In this document: positions 21,790 through 30,539 of the stretch, in pieces
Numbering within the stretch: position 1 is the stretch's first letter
How the letters are laid out: every line of letters begins with the position of its first letter
Assembly: GCA_900554325.1 (NCBI GenBank)
Contig: USHA01000015.1
Span: 1-30,540 of the forward strand
Length of the DNA stretch: 30,540 nt
Direction of reading: 5' to 3'
Source of the DNA: an uncultured Collinsella sp.
Lineage (GTDB): Bacteria > Actinomycetota > Coriobacteriia > Coriobacteriales > Coriobacteriaceae
The notes under the pieces: model-generated
What the model was told of the DNA's origin: nothing
Database searches by the model: none
The model's input: the letters and a program-made list of their open reading frames with translations, nothing else
Translations under genes and position numbers: made by a program

Positions 21790-21801
21790 ACCCACCAGGA
21801 C

Positions 21802-22440
21802 CTAGACCGAAAAGACGATCTTGCGGCAGTTCCAGAAGTACTGGGCGCCCGAGATAACGGTCAAGACAACGGCAACGGCATACAGGAAGCGCGACACCGA
21901 GTAGATGCCGAGCGTCAGCGCCACCGGGCCAAGGTGCAAGCCGGCCATAGCAAAAACGCACAGGTAACCGCAGATGGAGACCATCGTGGTCGCCGTCTTG
22001 TACTTGCCGAGCTTATCGGCCGCAACGACCACACCGGCCGCACTCGCGACCATGCGAAGGGCGCTCACCAGAAGCTCACGGAACAGGATAATGAACACGG
22101 ACCACACGGTCACCATGCCAAAATCCAAGAACAACAGCAGGGCCGAAAACACGAGCAGCTTATCGGCGATGGGGTCCAAGAATTTACCGAAGTCGGTGAT
22201 CTCGTTGCGCGAACGCGCCAGATAACCGTCGACCTTATCGGTGCACGACAGGATCACATACAGAATGAAGGCAGCGGCGGCGAGCGGGCCGTCGAAGGTG
22301 CTCCAATCCGTACCGGCAACACTCGTGTGAGAAAGCGCCGACACGATCATGAACACCGGGATAAAAACGATGCGAACGCACGTCACGATGTTGGCGGGCG
22401 TCCAAACACTCGTCAGTTCCTTATTGCTCTCGTTTGCCAC
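21802..22440 (-). CDS. pgsA: CDP-diacylglycerol-glycerol-3-phosphate 3-phosphatidyltransferase
   Basis: This membrane enzyme makes phosphatidylglycerol phosphate, the committed step to phosphatidylglycerol and cardiolipin. It has 212 residues and several transmembrane helices. The signature DG-x2-AR-x8-G-x3-D-x3-D is complete in DKVDGYLARSRNE...GKFLDPIADK. It starts with GTG at 22440, 6 bases after GGAG. It is the second enzyme of this family in the window and the more canonical one by context (pgsA-cinA-recA). Confidence 0.93.
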   Translation of the reverse strand: MANESNKELTSVWTPANIVTCVRIVFIPVFMIVSALSHTSVAGTDWSTFDGPLAAAAFILYVILSCTDKVDGYLARSRNEITDFGKFLDPIADKLLVFSALLLFLDFGMVTVWSVFIILFRELLVSALRMVASAAGVVVAADKLGKYKTATTMVSICGYLCVFAMAGLHLGPVALTLGIYSVSRFLYAVAVVLTVISGAQYFWNCRKIVFSV

Positions 22441-22449
22441 GATGCTCTC

Positions 22450-23799
22450 CTACTCCACAACATGGCCGATAAGCTCATAGCAGAAGCTATCGGTAAACTC
22501 GACAGTCAGAATATCGCCCACGGACGCCTCGCTGGCGTCCAAGTGGACCGCGCCATCGGAATCGGGCGCCTGGAACCAGGCATGGCCGATCAGCTCGGCG
22601 CCGTCCTCGGTTTCTTCGATACCGTCGACGATCACCTGGGCGCGCTCGCCCACATGTGCGACGGTGGCGGCAAAACCGAGCGACTCGGCCAGGTCCATGG
22701 CCTCCTGGGCGCGCTCGAGCTTGACCTCTTCGTCGACCTGACCCTCCATCTTAGCGGCCAGGCTGCCCTCCTCCTGCGAGTAGGCAAAGACGCTCGTGTA
22801 GTCAAAGCCGACGGTGTCCATAAAGTCGATAAGGTCGCGGAACTCGTCGTCGGTCTCGGTCGGGAAGCCGACCATAGCCGTGGAACGGATCACGATGCCG
22901 GGGATACGCTCACGCAGATCGCGGAACAGGTCCTCGAGCTCCTGGCGCGAACCGGAACGGCGCATAGCCTTGAGGATGCGCGCGTCGCAGTGCTGCACGG
23001 GGATATCGATATAGGGCAGCACCTCGGGCGTATCGCGAATCGTATCGATAAGCTCATCGGTCATGCCCTCGGGCTGCAGATAGAGCACGCGGACCCAGAC
23101 GTTGTGCGGGCGCACGGCCTCGGCGACGGCACGCAGCAGCTGCGCCAGATTGCGCGGCGAGCCCTCGGCGACATCCTCGTCAGTAAAGTCGGTGCCCCAA
23201 ATACCCGTGTCCTGGCCGATCAGCACGATCTCGCGCACACCGCCGGCAACCAGGTCGCGTACCTCGGAGATAATGCTCTCGGCATTGCGCGAATGATAGC
23301 GACCGCGAATATAGGGGATCATGCAGAAGCTGCAGAAGCGGTTGCAGCCATCGGAAATCTTGACGTAGGCGACAGCACCCTCGACGGTACGTTTGACCTG
23401 AGGGATATAGGCCGCGATCTCACGCTCGACACCCAGCACGCCATCGATGACCGCCACGATGCCGTCCTCCTCGTCGGCCTTCACAAAGGCAGCGACCTCG
23501 GGCAGCTCGTCAGGCAGGTCGTCGCCATAGCGCGACGGCACACAGCCGCACATAACGATGGGGCAAGAACGAACGCCGTCCTGAACCTCGTTGGCGAGCT
23601 CGAGCGTGGTCTCGATGCTCTCGGACGTTGCGGAGGCGAGGAACGAGCATGTATTGACGATGGCGATATCGGCATCCTGCGGGTCGAATGCCTCCTCGTA
23701 GCCCGCAGCAGTCAAAAGAGAACGCATGCGGTCGGTGTCGACCTCGTTCTTAGCGCACCCGAGGGTGATGTAGAGCACGGAGCCCAACGGTGTATCCAT
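22450..23799 (-). CDS. rimO: Ribosomal protein uS12 methylthiotransferase
   Basis: RimO is a radical-SAM enzyme that methylthiolates an aspartate of ribosomal protein S12. It has 449 residues. The auxiliary cluster cysteines are C15 (LGCAKNEVD), C51 (NTCSFL) and C86 (CGCVPSR), and the radical-SAM triad is C152, C156 and C159 (GCNRFCSFC). A TRAM domain lies at the C-terminus. LGCAKN and SDGCNRFCSFCMIPYIRG are RimO-type rather than MiaB-type, and the true MiaB is at 14442-15812. It ends 9 bases before the pgsA start. Confidence 0.94.
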   Translation of the reverse strand: MDTPLGSVLYITLGCAKNEVDTDRMRSLLTAAGYEEAFDPQDADIAIVNTCSFLASATSESIETTLELANEVQDGVRSCPIVMCGCVPSRYGDDLPDELPEVAAFVKADEEDGIVAVIDGVLGVEREIAAYIPQVKRTVEGAVAYVKISDGCNRFCSFCMIPYIRGRYHSRNAESIISEVRDLVAGGVREIVLIGQDTGIWGTDFTDEDVAEGSPRNLAQLLRAVAEAVRPHNVWVRVLYLQPEGMTDELIDTIRDTPEVLPYIDIPVQHCDARILKAMRRSGSRQELEDLFRDLRERIPGIVIRSTAMVGFPTETDDEFRDLIDFMDTVGFDYTSVFAYSQEEGSLAAKMEGQVDEEVKLERAQEAMDLAESLGFAATVAHVGERAQVIVDGIEETEDGAELIGHAWFQAPDSDGAVHLDASEASVGDILTVEFTDSFCYELIGHVVE

Positions 23800-23826
23800 G
23801 TTGGAGAGCGGTCCTTTCGAATGATA

Positions 23827-24324
23827 TTAGCGGTAGTTGGTGAACTGTAGCGGCTGGCCGTAGTCCTGGTCGCGCAGGAACTGGATTACGGTCTGCAACG
23901 CATCCTTCGAAGCAGAGGAAACACGCAGCTTGTCGGCCTCGATGGTCACCTTGACCTTGAGCTTTTGGTCCTTGATGTCCTTGTTGATCTTCTTGGCGGT
24001 CGCCTGGTCGATACCCTCGACAATATGGCCGAGCACGCGCACGGTGCCGCCCGATGCCGCCTGAGGAGCATCCCACGAGACAGCCTTGAGGTCAATGCCG
24101 CGCTTGATGAGCTTGGAACTCAGCACGTCGATAATCTGTTTGGAGACAAAGTCAGCCGGGGCGCTGATCGTAAAGAGCTTGTCGCCCTTCGAAAGCTCGA
24201 TCGTGGCGCCGGAATCCTTAAGGTCATAGCGCTGGGAAATCTCGCGCGTGGTCTGCTGGAAGGCGTTGTCGACCTCTTGCATGTTGACCTCGGACACGAC
24301 GTCGAAGCTGGAATCTTTAGCCAT
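23827..24324 (-). CDS. yajQ: YajQ family nucleotide-binding protein
   Basis: This 165-residue protein of the YajQ (DUF520/UPF0234) family opens with DSSFDVVSEVNMQEVDNAF and has two ferredoxin-like halves. Members bind nucleotides, RNA or, in some proteobacteria, cyclic di-GMP; the ligand here is unknown. AAAGGA lies 7 bases before ATG 24324. It sits between the RodZ-like gene and rimO with gaps of about 26 bases on each side. Confidence 0.92.
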   Translation of the reverse strand: MAKDSSFDVVSEVNMQEVDNAFQQTTREISQRYDLKDSGATIELSKGDKLFTISAPADFVSKQIIDVLSSKLIKRGIDLKAVSWDAPQAASGGTVRVLGHIVEGIDQATAKKINKDIKDQKLKVKVTIEADKLRVSSASKDALQTVIQFLRDQDYGQPLQFTNYR

Positions 24325-24350
24325 GATGTTTCCTTTCGCGTACGAGCGGC

Positions 24351-25814
24351 TTAGTAGCTATCGTACGAATAGTCGGTAGAATCGGTGGGTGTCTGACCGT
24401 CAGTTGCGGTATCGGCGCCATCCGTGGACTGGGCATCGGTAACGTCGGTGGTATCGGCACCATCGGTGGTATCGGTACCATCAGAACTTTCACCATTCTC
24501 GGAATCAGTCGTCTCCTTCTTGGGAACGGTGATCGTCACACGCGCCACGCCCGAGGTCTTGGTATCGTAACGAACCTTTTCACCGTTCTTGGTAACGGTG
24601 ACATCGGAAGGCTTGGACGTGGTGATCTCGATCGAGGACTCGGGCGAGTACTCCTGCTCAAAGGGGCCAGTCGCTTGGGCGCCATAGACCGACTTGCCGT
24701 CGACCTTGACCTCAATCCACGCGGTCTTTCCCTTGGCAACGGAGACTTTGACCTTCGTGACCTCGTTCTCTTCCTTCTTGGCCGTCGTCTTGGTAGCGTC
24801 CGAGTCAGTCGACTCATCCGTCGCCTCATCGGTGTCTTCGTCCTCGTCGACCGTTTCGGTCTTCTTAGAAGACTTCTTGGTCGTCGTCTTGGTAGCAGTG
24901 GGCGTCTCGGGCGTGGTCTCGGGCGCCGAAGATGCGCAGCCGCGCAGAAGCACCACGATGAGCACAATCAACAACAGCGCAACGGCACCGATGCCGGCGT
25001 AGACGATACGCGGATCGAGCCCGTTGTTTTGAGGAGTACGTGATCCGCCGCGTCCACGATTGGAACTGCTGCGATAGCCACCCTGGCCCTGAAGGCTGCG
25101 CTGACCCGAGCGGGGCGCAAGTTCACCGCGGCCTTGATAGCCACGCTGGCCCGAACGCGGAGCCGAAGAGCGCTGGCCATACGGCTGTGATTGAGAGCGA
25201 AGACGCGGCGTCACCTGCGTGGTATCGGCATCCGCATAGCCACCGCGAGAGCGACCAGAAGAGACCCCACGGTAACCGCGATCGGAATAGCCGCCGTCGC
25301 CGTAGCCGGCACGAGGGTCACGAGCCACGCCGCGGGCAGCGGGAAGTGCACGGTCCTCGGGCATCGGCGTACTGCGGAACCGGTCACGCTGCGAACGAAT
25401 CTCCTCGCCCGAACCCGTCTCGGTAATATAACCGGCCTGCTGAGGACGCTGTCCATAACGCGTCGAACGACCGCCCTGAACCATCAGGAAGCGCCCGTTA
25501 TCGACCGAGGAACGCGAATTGACGTAGCCAGCGGCGTCCTGAAAACGACCGCCCTGCTGCGACGTCTCGCGCTCATATGCCATCAGATCGTCAAAGTAGG
25601 CATTGACGACCTCGCGCGGATTGAGGCCCAAAAAGCGAGCATAGCTCGAAATCATGCCCTGCGCATAGCCGCGCGGCGGCATCGAAGCAAAGTTACCGGT
25701 CTCGAAAAACTCGATGATCTGCGGCCTGATTTTGATGGTGTTGGCGACTTGCTGAATGGAAAGGCCCATTCGGCGACGCTGCTCGAGCAGCATGTCACCA
25801 AAGCGTGCAGCCAT
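24351..25814 (-). CDS. RodZ-like membrane protein with N-terminal helix-turn-helix
   Basis: This 487-residue protein has a RodZ-type HTH domain at about residues 4-80 (MLLEQRRRMGLSIQQVANTI). An Arg/Gly/Ser/Gln-rich low-complexity region (about 110-262), a single transmembrane helix (about 269-291), a Thr/Lys/Asp/Glu-rich spacer and a DUF4115-like beta domain (about 345-425) follow. The tail is Asp/Thr/Gly-rich with repeated TDGADT units and ends in DYSYDSY. RodZ couples MreB to the cell-wall machinery; a similar role here is inferred. It shares one base with ftsK (TGATG). Bacillus has its RodZ homologue (YmfM) directly before pgsA. Both low-complexity regions are unusually long. Confidence 0.82.
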   Translation of the reverse strand: MAARFGDMLLEQRRRMGLSIQQVANTIKIRPQIIEFFETGNFASMPPRGYAQGMISSYARFLGLNPREVVNAYFDDLMAYERETSQQGGRFQDAAGYVNSRSSVDNGRFLMVQGGRSTRYGQRPQQAGYITETGSGEEIRSQRDRFRSTPMPEDRALPAARGVARDPRAGYGDGGYSDRGYRGVSSGRSRGGYADADTTQVTPRLRSQSQPYGQRSSAPRSGQRGYQGRGELAPRSGQRSLQGQGGYRSSSNRGRGGSRTPQNNGLDPRIVYAGIGAVALLLIVLIVVLLRGCASSAPETTPETPTATKTTTKKSSKKTETVDEDEDTDEATDESTDSDATKTTAKKEENEVTKVKVSVAKGKTAWIEVKVDGKSVYGAQATGPFEQEYSPESSIEITTSKPSDVTVTKNGEKVRYDTKTSGVARVTITVPKKETTDSENGESSDGTDTTDGADTTDVTDAQSTDGADTATDGQTPTDSTDYSYDSY

Positions 25815-28594
25815 CAGAATCCTCCAAACTCACGATCTTCACGTGCCATCTCGGCGTCGACAGATTCCAGCGCGGCAAGCCCCTCCTCGTCCAGCAGGAC
25901 CTCGCGCGGCTTGGAACCGTCGGGCGGACCGACGACACCCTTTTCTTCCAGCATGTCCATAATACGCCCGGCGCGCGCATAGCCAACCTTCAGACGACGT
26001 TGCAGGCCAGATGTGGAGCCAAGCTGCGATTCCACCACAATATGGGCGGCTTCCCAAATGAGAGGATCATCGTCTTGCGGCTCGGCGACTCCGGTGCGGA
26101 CAATGCCGCCGCCACACGCCATGGACATGGAAGCGGGCGCCACGGCAGACAGGATCTCCTCGTGGTAGTCGGGCTCGCTCTGCGACTTGACGAACTCGAC
26201 AATCTCGTTGATTTCGTCATCCGAGACAAAGCAGCCCTGGATACGGCGAGGCTTGCCCCAGTCGACCTTTGAGAACAGCATGTCGCCCAAACCAGTGAGC
26301 TTTTCGGCGCCCATCTGATCAATGATGACGCGCGAGTCGATACCCGTGGCGACGTTAAAGGCGATGCGGTTGGTGATGTTAGCCTTGATAAGGCCCGTCA
26401 CCACGTTGGAGCTCGGGCGCTGCGTGGCCACGATAAGGTGGATACCGGCGGCACGGCCCAGCTGAGCAATACGCACGATCGAGGCCTCGACATCCTTACC
26501 GGCGACCATCATCAGGTCCGAGAGCTCGTCGATGATGATGACCAGGTAGGGCATCTTTTGCGGCGGGTTATCGTAATGCTCAAACTCGCCGGCGGCCTGC
26601 TTTTCGTTGTAGGTCGAGATCTTACGCACGTTGAGACGCTCGAAGACCTTCAGGCGACGCTCCATCTCGGACACGGCCCATTGCAGAGCGCTCGCGGCCT
26701 GCTTGGGCTCGGTCACTACAGGCACGTAAAGATGCGGCAGACCGTTATAGCCCGCAAGCTCGACGCGCTTGGGGTCGACCATGATCAGGCGAACGTCCTC
26801 GGGAAGGGCGCGCATGAGCAAGGTCGTGATGATGGAGTTGATCATGACCGACTTACCGGAACCCGTGGTACCGGCGATCAGCAGGTGGGGCATCTTGGCA
26901 AGGTCGGCGACGACCGGCGTACCCTCGGCATCTCGACCGATGGCGAGCTCGAGCGGACCGCCCTTCACATAGGGAAGCACGTCGCCCAGGTTGACGTTCT
27001 GGCGCTTGCGATTGGGGATCTCGATACCCACAAGCGAGGTGCCGGGGATCGGGGCAAAGATACGCACGGACTGGGCAGCAAGCGAAAGCGCGATATCGTC
27101 CTCGAGGCTCGAAATCTTGCTCACGCGCTCGCCCTCGCCAGGTTGCAGCTTAAAGGTCGTCACCGTGGGGCCGGCGATCCAGCCGACCACGCGGGCACTA
27201 CGACCAAACTCCAGCAAGGTGGACTGAAGCGACTCGGCAGTCTGTTCCAGCTCCTTGTCAGAAGACGCGGAGGAAGCCGACTGCGGGTTGGCATGCAGAA
27301 TCTCAAGTGGCGGAAGTTTGAGGCCGTCCTCTTCTTCGCCCTCGTTATCTGCGGCGCCGCCGTCCGCTCCCCCATCGCTAGCCGCAGCCGATTCGACAGC
27401 ACTCAAGGCAGGCGCATCGGCAACCTTGGGATGCTTCAAGAAGTCGGGGATCTGAGGTGCTGCCGAGACAGGATTCACGGCAAACGGCGGCTCGGACTCG
27501 TCGATCTTATCGGGGTCGTCTTCCATCGAAAACTGGCCGATTACCTGGTCGCGCTTTGCATGGCGACGCGGCAGCAAAGTTGTCTTTGCGGTCTCAATCG
27601 GAGCCTCGTCGTCCTCGTCATCGCCCTCGGTGAGCTCAATCTCGCTCTCGGACCAAGACGGGTCGGGCTCACTGGTATTGAGTTTGGGCGCAGCCTTGCC
27701 CTTCTTGGCATGGCGGCGCGGCAACAGCGTCGTCTTAGCGCGCTCAGCTTCCACGGCATCGGACACGTCGACAAACGGATCCTCGTCCTCGTCGTCATCG
27801 TCCAAAACCGGGTCCACATCGTTGCCCATGACCGTGGTCACGGACATATCGGAGCCCTTTTGACGAAGAATGCTCAGGTGCGGACGGGCAACGCCGGGCA
27901 CCGACAGGGCTTCGTCGTCACCCCACGGGCTCGCGTTAACATCGGCACGACGGCGCTCGGCAAAATCGGCCGCGCGGTCGCGAGCAGAGCGCAGCACGCC
28001 ACCCACCGAAAAGCCGATGATGACAAAACCAACGACGGCCAGACCCAACAGGACCACCATCGCGATAGGCTTACCCAGGGCATTCTGCAGCGCACTCGCA
28101 ATAAACGCACCGATGTAGCCACCCGAGGCGGACAGATTTTGCGGCGTGAACATAAGGTCACACGAGTCGCTCGTACCCGGCACCATCAGAGAAAGAATGG
28201 AGACAACGGCGATAAAGACCACGGCTCCGCCCGCGACCGAGCGAATGTTGAGCGGCGAGTCCTCGCCTAAAAAGAGCGTGGCGGCAAACAGCAAAATGAC
28301 GATCGGCAGCACGTAGGCGCCCAGACCAAAGCCCAGGTGGTAGAAACCGGCAACCGCAGCCGTCACAGGTGCGGTCGCCGGAGAAATCACGGCAATGAAG
28401 GACGCAATCGCCAAAACGGCGATGACCACGCCGGCAATATCGCGGTTGGCCGAGGGCTCGACCAGGGGCTCAAAATCGTCGAAGTCGGCCTCGTGGCCCT
28501 TATTGGCACGAAGATGGGAACCGGCACCCTTAGCAGATGCCGGTTGGTTATTGGCCTTATTACCTTTGGCGTTTTGTGCAGATCCGCGCGCCAA
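25814..28594 (-). CDS. ftsK: DNA translocase FtsK/SpoIIIE
   Basis: This septal DNA pump of 926 residues has an N-terminal membrane domain with about four helices (residues 50-215), a long acidic linker (about 230-460), a RecA-like motor with Walker A GTTGSGKSVMIN (about 569-580) and Walker B LVIIIDELSDLM, and a C-terminal gamma winged helix (about 855-925). The gamma helix reads chromosome-polarity sequences. The linker carries the motif AKTTLLPRRHAK twice, at about residues 286-297 and 336-347. The start is TTG at 28594, chosen because GGAGG lies 6 bases before it. The ribosome site overlaps the last codons of rnj, so the two are coupled. Confidence 0.95.
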   Translation of the reverse strand: MARGSAQNAKGNKANNQPASAKGAGSHLRANKGHEADFDDFEPLVEPSANRDIAGVVIAVLAIASFIAVISPATAPVTAAVAGFYHLGFGLGAYVLPIVILLFAATLFLGEDSPLNIRSVAGGAVVFIAVVSILSLMVPGTSDSCDLMFTPQNLSASGGYIGAFIASALQNALGKPIAMVVLLGLAVVGFVIIGFSVGGVLRSARDRAADFAERRRADVNASPWGDDEALSVPGVARPHLSILRQKGSDMSVTTVMGNDVDPVLDDDDEDEDPFVDVSDAVEAERAKTTLLPRRHAKKGKAAPKLNTSEPDPSWSESEIELTEGDDEDDEAPIETAKTTLLPRRHAKRDQVIGQFSMEDDPDKIDESEPPFAVNPVSAAPQIPDFLKHPKVADAPALSAVESAAASDGGADGGAADNEGEEEDGLKLPPLEILHANPQSASSASSDKELEQTAESLQSTLLEFGRSARVVGWIAGPTVTTFKLQPGEGERVSKISSLEDDIALSLAAQSVRIFAPIPGTSLVGIEIPNRKRQNVNLGDVLPYVKGGPLELAIGRDAEGTPVVADLAKMPHLLIAGTTGSGKSVMINSIITTLLMRALPEDVRLIMVDPKRVELAGYNGLPHLYVPVVTEPKQAASALQWAVSEMERRLKVFERLNVRKISTYNEKQAAGEFEHYDNPPQKMPYLVIIIDELSDLMMVAGKDVEASIVRIAQLGRAAGIHLIVATQRPSSNVVTGLIKANITNRIAFNVATGIDSRVIIDQMGAEKLTGLGDMLFSKVDWGKPRRIQGCFVSDDEINEIVEFVKSQSEPDYHEEILSAVAPASMSMACGGGIVRTGVAEPQDDDPLIWEAAHIVVESQLGSTSGLQRRLKVGYARAGRIMDMLEEKGVVGPPDGSKPREVLLDEEGLAALESVDAEMAREDREFGGF

Positions 28595-28595
28595 A

Positions 28596-30266
28596 CTAAA
28601 CCTCCATGACGACCGGGATGATCATCGGACGGGTGCGCGTACGACTCCAGATAAAGTTAGAGAGCGAGTCGCGCACGGCCTTGCGAATGGCATCGGAGCC
28701 GCTGCTCGTAAAGCTGAACTTGCCCTTCTCGATCGTCTTCATGATGGACGCGGAGGCATCCTCAGAGAACTGGTCGTCGATGGCAAACGAGACGCCGCGG
28801 CCCGAGAACTCGATGGCCTCGATCTTCTTGTGCTTGAGCGAGACGATGGCAACAGCGGTAACCATACCGTCATTGGCGAGCTTCTGACGATCGCGCAGGA
28901 CGATGGGGTCGGTATCGCCGATACGCAGGCCGTCGACGTAGACGACGCCGGACTCGACGGGCGTACCGCGCTTGACGATACCACCGCGCATCTCGAGCGT
29001 GTCGCCGTTATCGAGGATAAAGATATGATCGTCCTTGATGCCCATCTTGCGGGCCAGCTGGGCATGGGCGCGCAGATGCACGGCCTCACCGTGAACCGGC
29101 ATAAAGTACGTGGGCTTGGCCATGGCCATCAGGAGCTTAAGCTCCTCCTGGCTGCCGTGGCCCGAGACGTGAACAAGAGCGCGGTTCTTATCCCACACGT
29201 CGCAGCCGAGCTTGGCCAGGCTGTTGACGACCTGCTGGACGGCTTTCTCGTTGCCGGGAACGGGAGTTGCCGAGAGGATGACGGTATCGCCCTCGTGGAT
29301 AGAGAGCGTCTTGTGCTCGCCATTGGCCATGCGAGACAGGGCCGACAGCGGCTCGCCCTGCGAACCGGTGCACATGACGACGATCTTGTCGTCGGGCAGG
29401 TTATCGATATCGAAGGCATCGATGATATCGGCATCGTCGATGTTGAGGTAGCCCAGCTCGCGCGCGACGCGGGTGTTGGTGAGCATGGAGCGACCGGTCA
29501 CAACGACCTTACGGCCGCACTTGCGGGCGGCATCGCAGATCTGCTGCAAACGATGGATATGGCTCGAGAACGACGCGACGAACACGCGACCCGGGGCGTT
29601 CTTGATGGCATGCAGCAGGTTGGGACCAACCTCGGCCTCGGACTTGGTAAAGCCAGGAACCGTGGCGTTGGTGGAGTCGGACAGCAGCAGGTCGATGCCC
29701 TGCTTGGCAAAGCGGCTGATAGCGGCATAGTCGGGCGTGACGCCATCGATGGGCGTCTGGTCGAGCTTAAAGTCGCCGGTGTGCATAACGGTGCCCTGAT
29801 TTGTGCGGATGAACACGCCCAGTGCACCCGGAATGGAGTGCGTCATCGAGAAGAAGTCGAGCGAAATGCCACCAAGATTGACGTGGCTGCCGCCCTTGAC
29901 CTCACGAAACTTGGGTGCGCGGATGCGGAACTCGGAGAGCTTGCCCTCAATAAAGCCGAGCGTCAGCTTGCTCGAGAAGATGGGCACCTTATTGTTGAGG
30001 TCCTGCAGCAGGTACGGGAGCGAACCGGTGTGGTCCTCGTGTCCGTGGGTGACGATGATGCCACGGAGCTTTTCCTCGTTCTCCAGAACATAGGTGTAAT
30101 CCGGAAGCACCAGGTCGATACCGGGCTGCGAGTCGTCGGGGAACATGAGGCCGGCGTCGACGAGCACCATGTCGTCGCCGCACTCGAAGACCGTCATGTT
30201 CTTGCCGATGCCGTCAAGGCCGCCGAGCGGAATGATCTTCAAGGGAGATGATTTTTTAGCTGCCAT
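28596..30266 (-). CDS. rnj: Ribonuclease J
   Basis: This metallo-beta-lactamase/beta-CASP ribonuclease acts as 5'-3' exonuclease and endonuclease in mRNA decay and rRNA maturation. It has 556 residues. The metal-binding HGHEDH motif is at 74-79. Downstream metal ligands lie in MTHSIPGALG and MHTGDFKLD, the beta-CASP region contains VASFSSHIHRLQQI, and the late PVHGEAVHLRAHAQLA motif is present. The N-terminus lacks the long basic extension of mycobacterial RNase J. The start at ATG 30266 is the first conserved position, but the nearest purine-rich site (GAAAGGA) is about 14 bases away. The frame is open to 30419 without homology. Confidence 0.93.
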   Translation of the reverse strand: MAAKKSSPLKIIPLGGLDGIGKNMTVFECGDDMVLVDAGLMFPDDSQPGIDLVLPDYTYVLENEEKLRGIIVTHGHEDHTGSLPYLLQDLNNKVPIFSSKLTLGFIEGKLSEFRIRAPKFREVKGGSHVNLGGISLDFFSMTHSIPGALGVFIRTNQGTVMHTGDFKLDQTPIDGVTPDYAAISRFAKQGIDLLLSDSTNATVPGFTKSEAEVGPNLLHAIKNAPGRVFVASFSSHIHRLQQICDAARKCGRKVVVTGRSMLTNTRVARELGYLNIDDADIIDAFDIDNLPDDKIVVMCTGSQGEPLSALSRMANGEHKTLSIHEGDTVILSATPVPGNEKAVQQVVNSLAKLGCDVWDKNRALVHVSGHGSQEELKLLMAMAKPTYFMPVHGEAVHLRAHAQLARKMGIKDDHIFILDNGDTLEMRGGIVKRGTPVESGVVYVDGLRIGDTDPIVLRDRQKLANDGMVTAVAIVSLKHKKIEAIEFSGRGVSFAIDDQFSEDASASIMKTIEKGKFSFTSSGSDAIRKAVRDSLSNFIWSRTRTRPMIIPVVMEV

Positions 30267-30516
30267 AGGTTCGTGTGGTTTCCTTTCTTCGAAACGGGTC
30301 TGGAACAACCGACGGGGCGCTTCTGGCAAACCGACCGCCGGGAACGTACAAACATGCATCACAGAGTCGATGCAATAACTAAAATATGATACCCATTTGC
30401 ACGAGCACAGACCACCCATGCATCAAAGCCCCATCTGAACCTGTCTTTCCCGCCGGTCTGGGGCCATCGGGGGCCGGGGCGGGTTAAGTTTGCTGCTCTA
30501 CAGTCCTGCGCAAGAC
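30267..30516. other. Non-coding region upstream of rnj
   Basis: About 250 bases without a credible gene. A TATCAT/CATATT stretch near 30383-30394 (minus strand) could hold the rnj -10, but no convincing -35 is visible. A G/C-rich run with repeated GGGGCC occurs at about 30456-30484. Confidence 0.4.
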
Positions 30517-30539
30517 GGAAAGCACATTAAGTGCTTTCC
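30517..30539. terminator. Hairpin at the window edge, possible terminator
   Basis: GGAAAGCAC (30517-30525) and GTGCTTTCC (30531-30539) form a perfect 9-bp stem with a 5-base loop. The A- and T-rich flanks suit an intrinsic terminator on one or both strands, but the gene it would serve and the downstream tail lie outside the window. Confidence 0.5.

Noticed and set aside
21313..23850. An 845-codon plus-strand open frame across cinA, pgsA and rimO
   Set aside because: It runs antisense to three well-identified genes; the His/Asp/Arg-rich product is typical of a reverse-frame shadow.
26438..30251. Two plus-strand open frames of over 600 codons opposite ftsK and rnj
   Set aside because: Same reason: antisense shadows of strongly identified genes, with no start signals and no recognisable domains.
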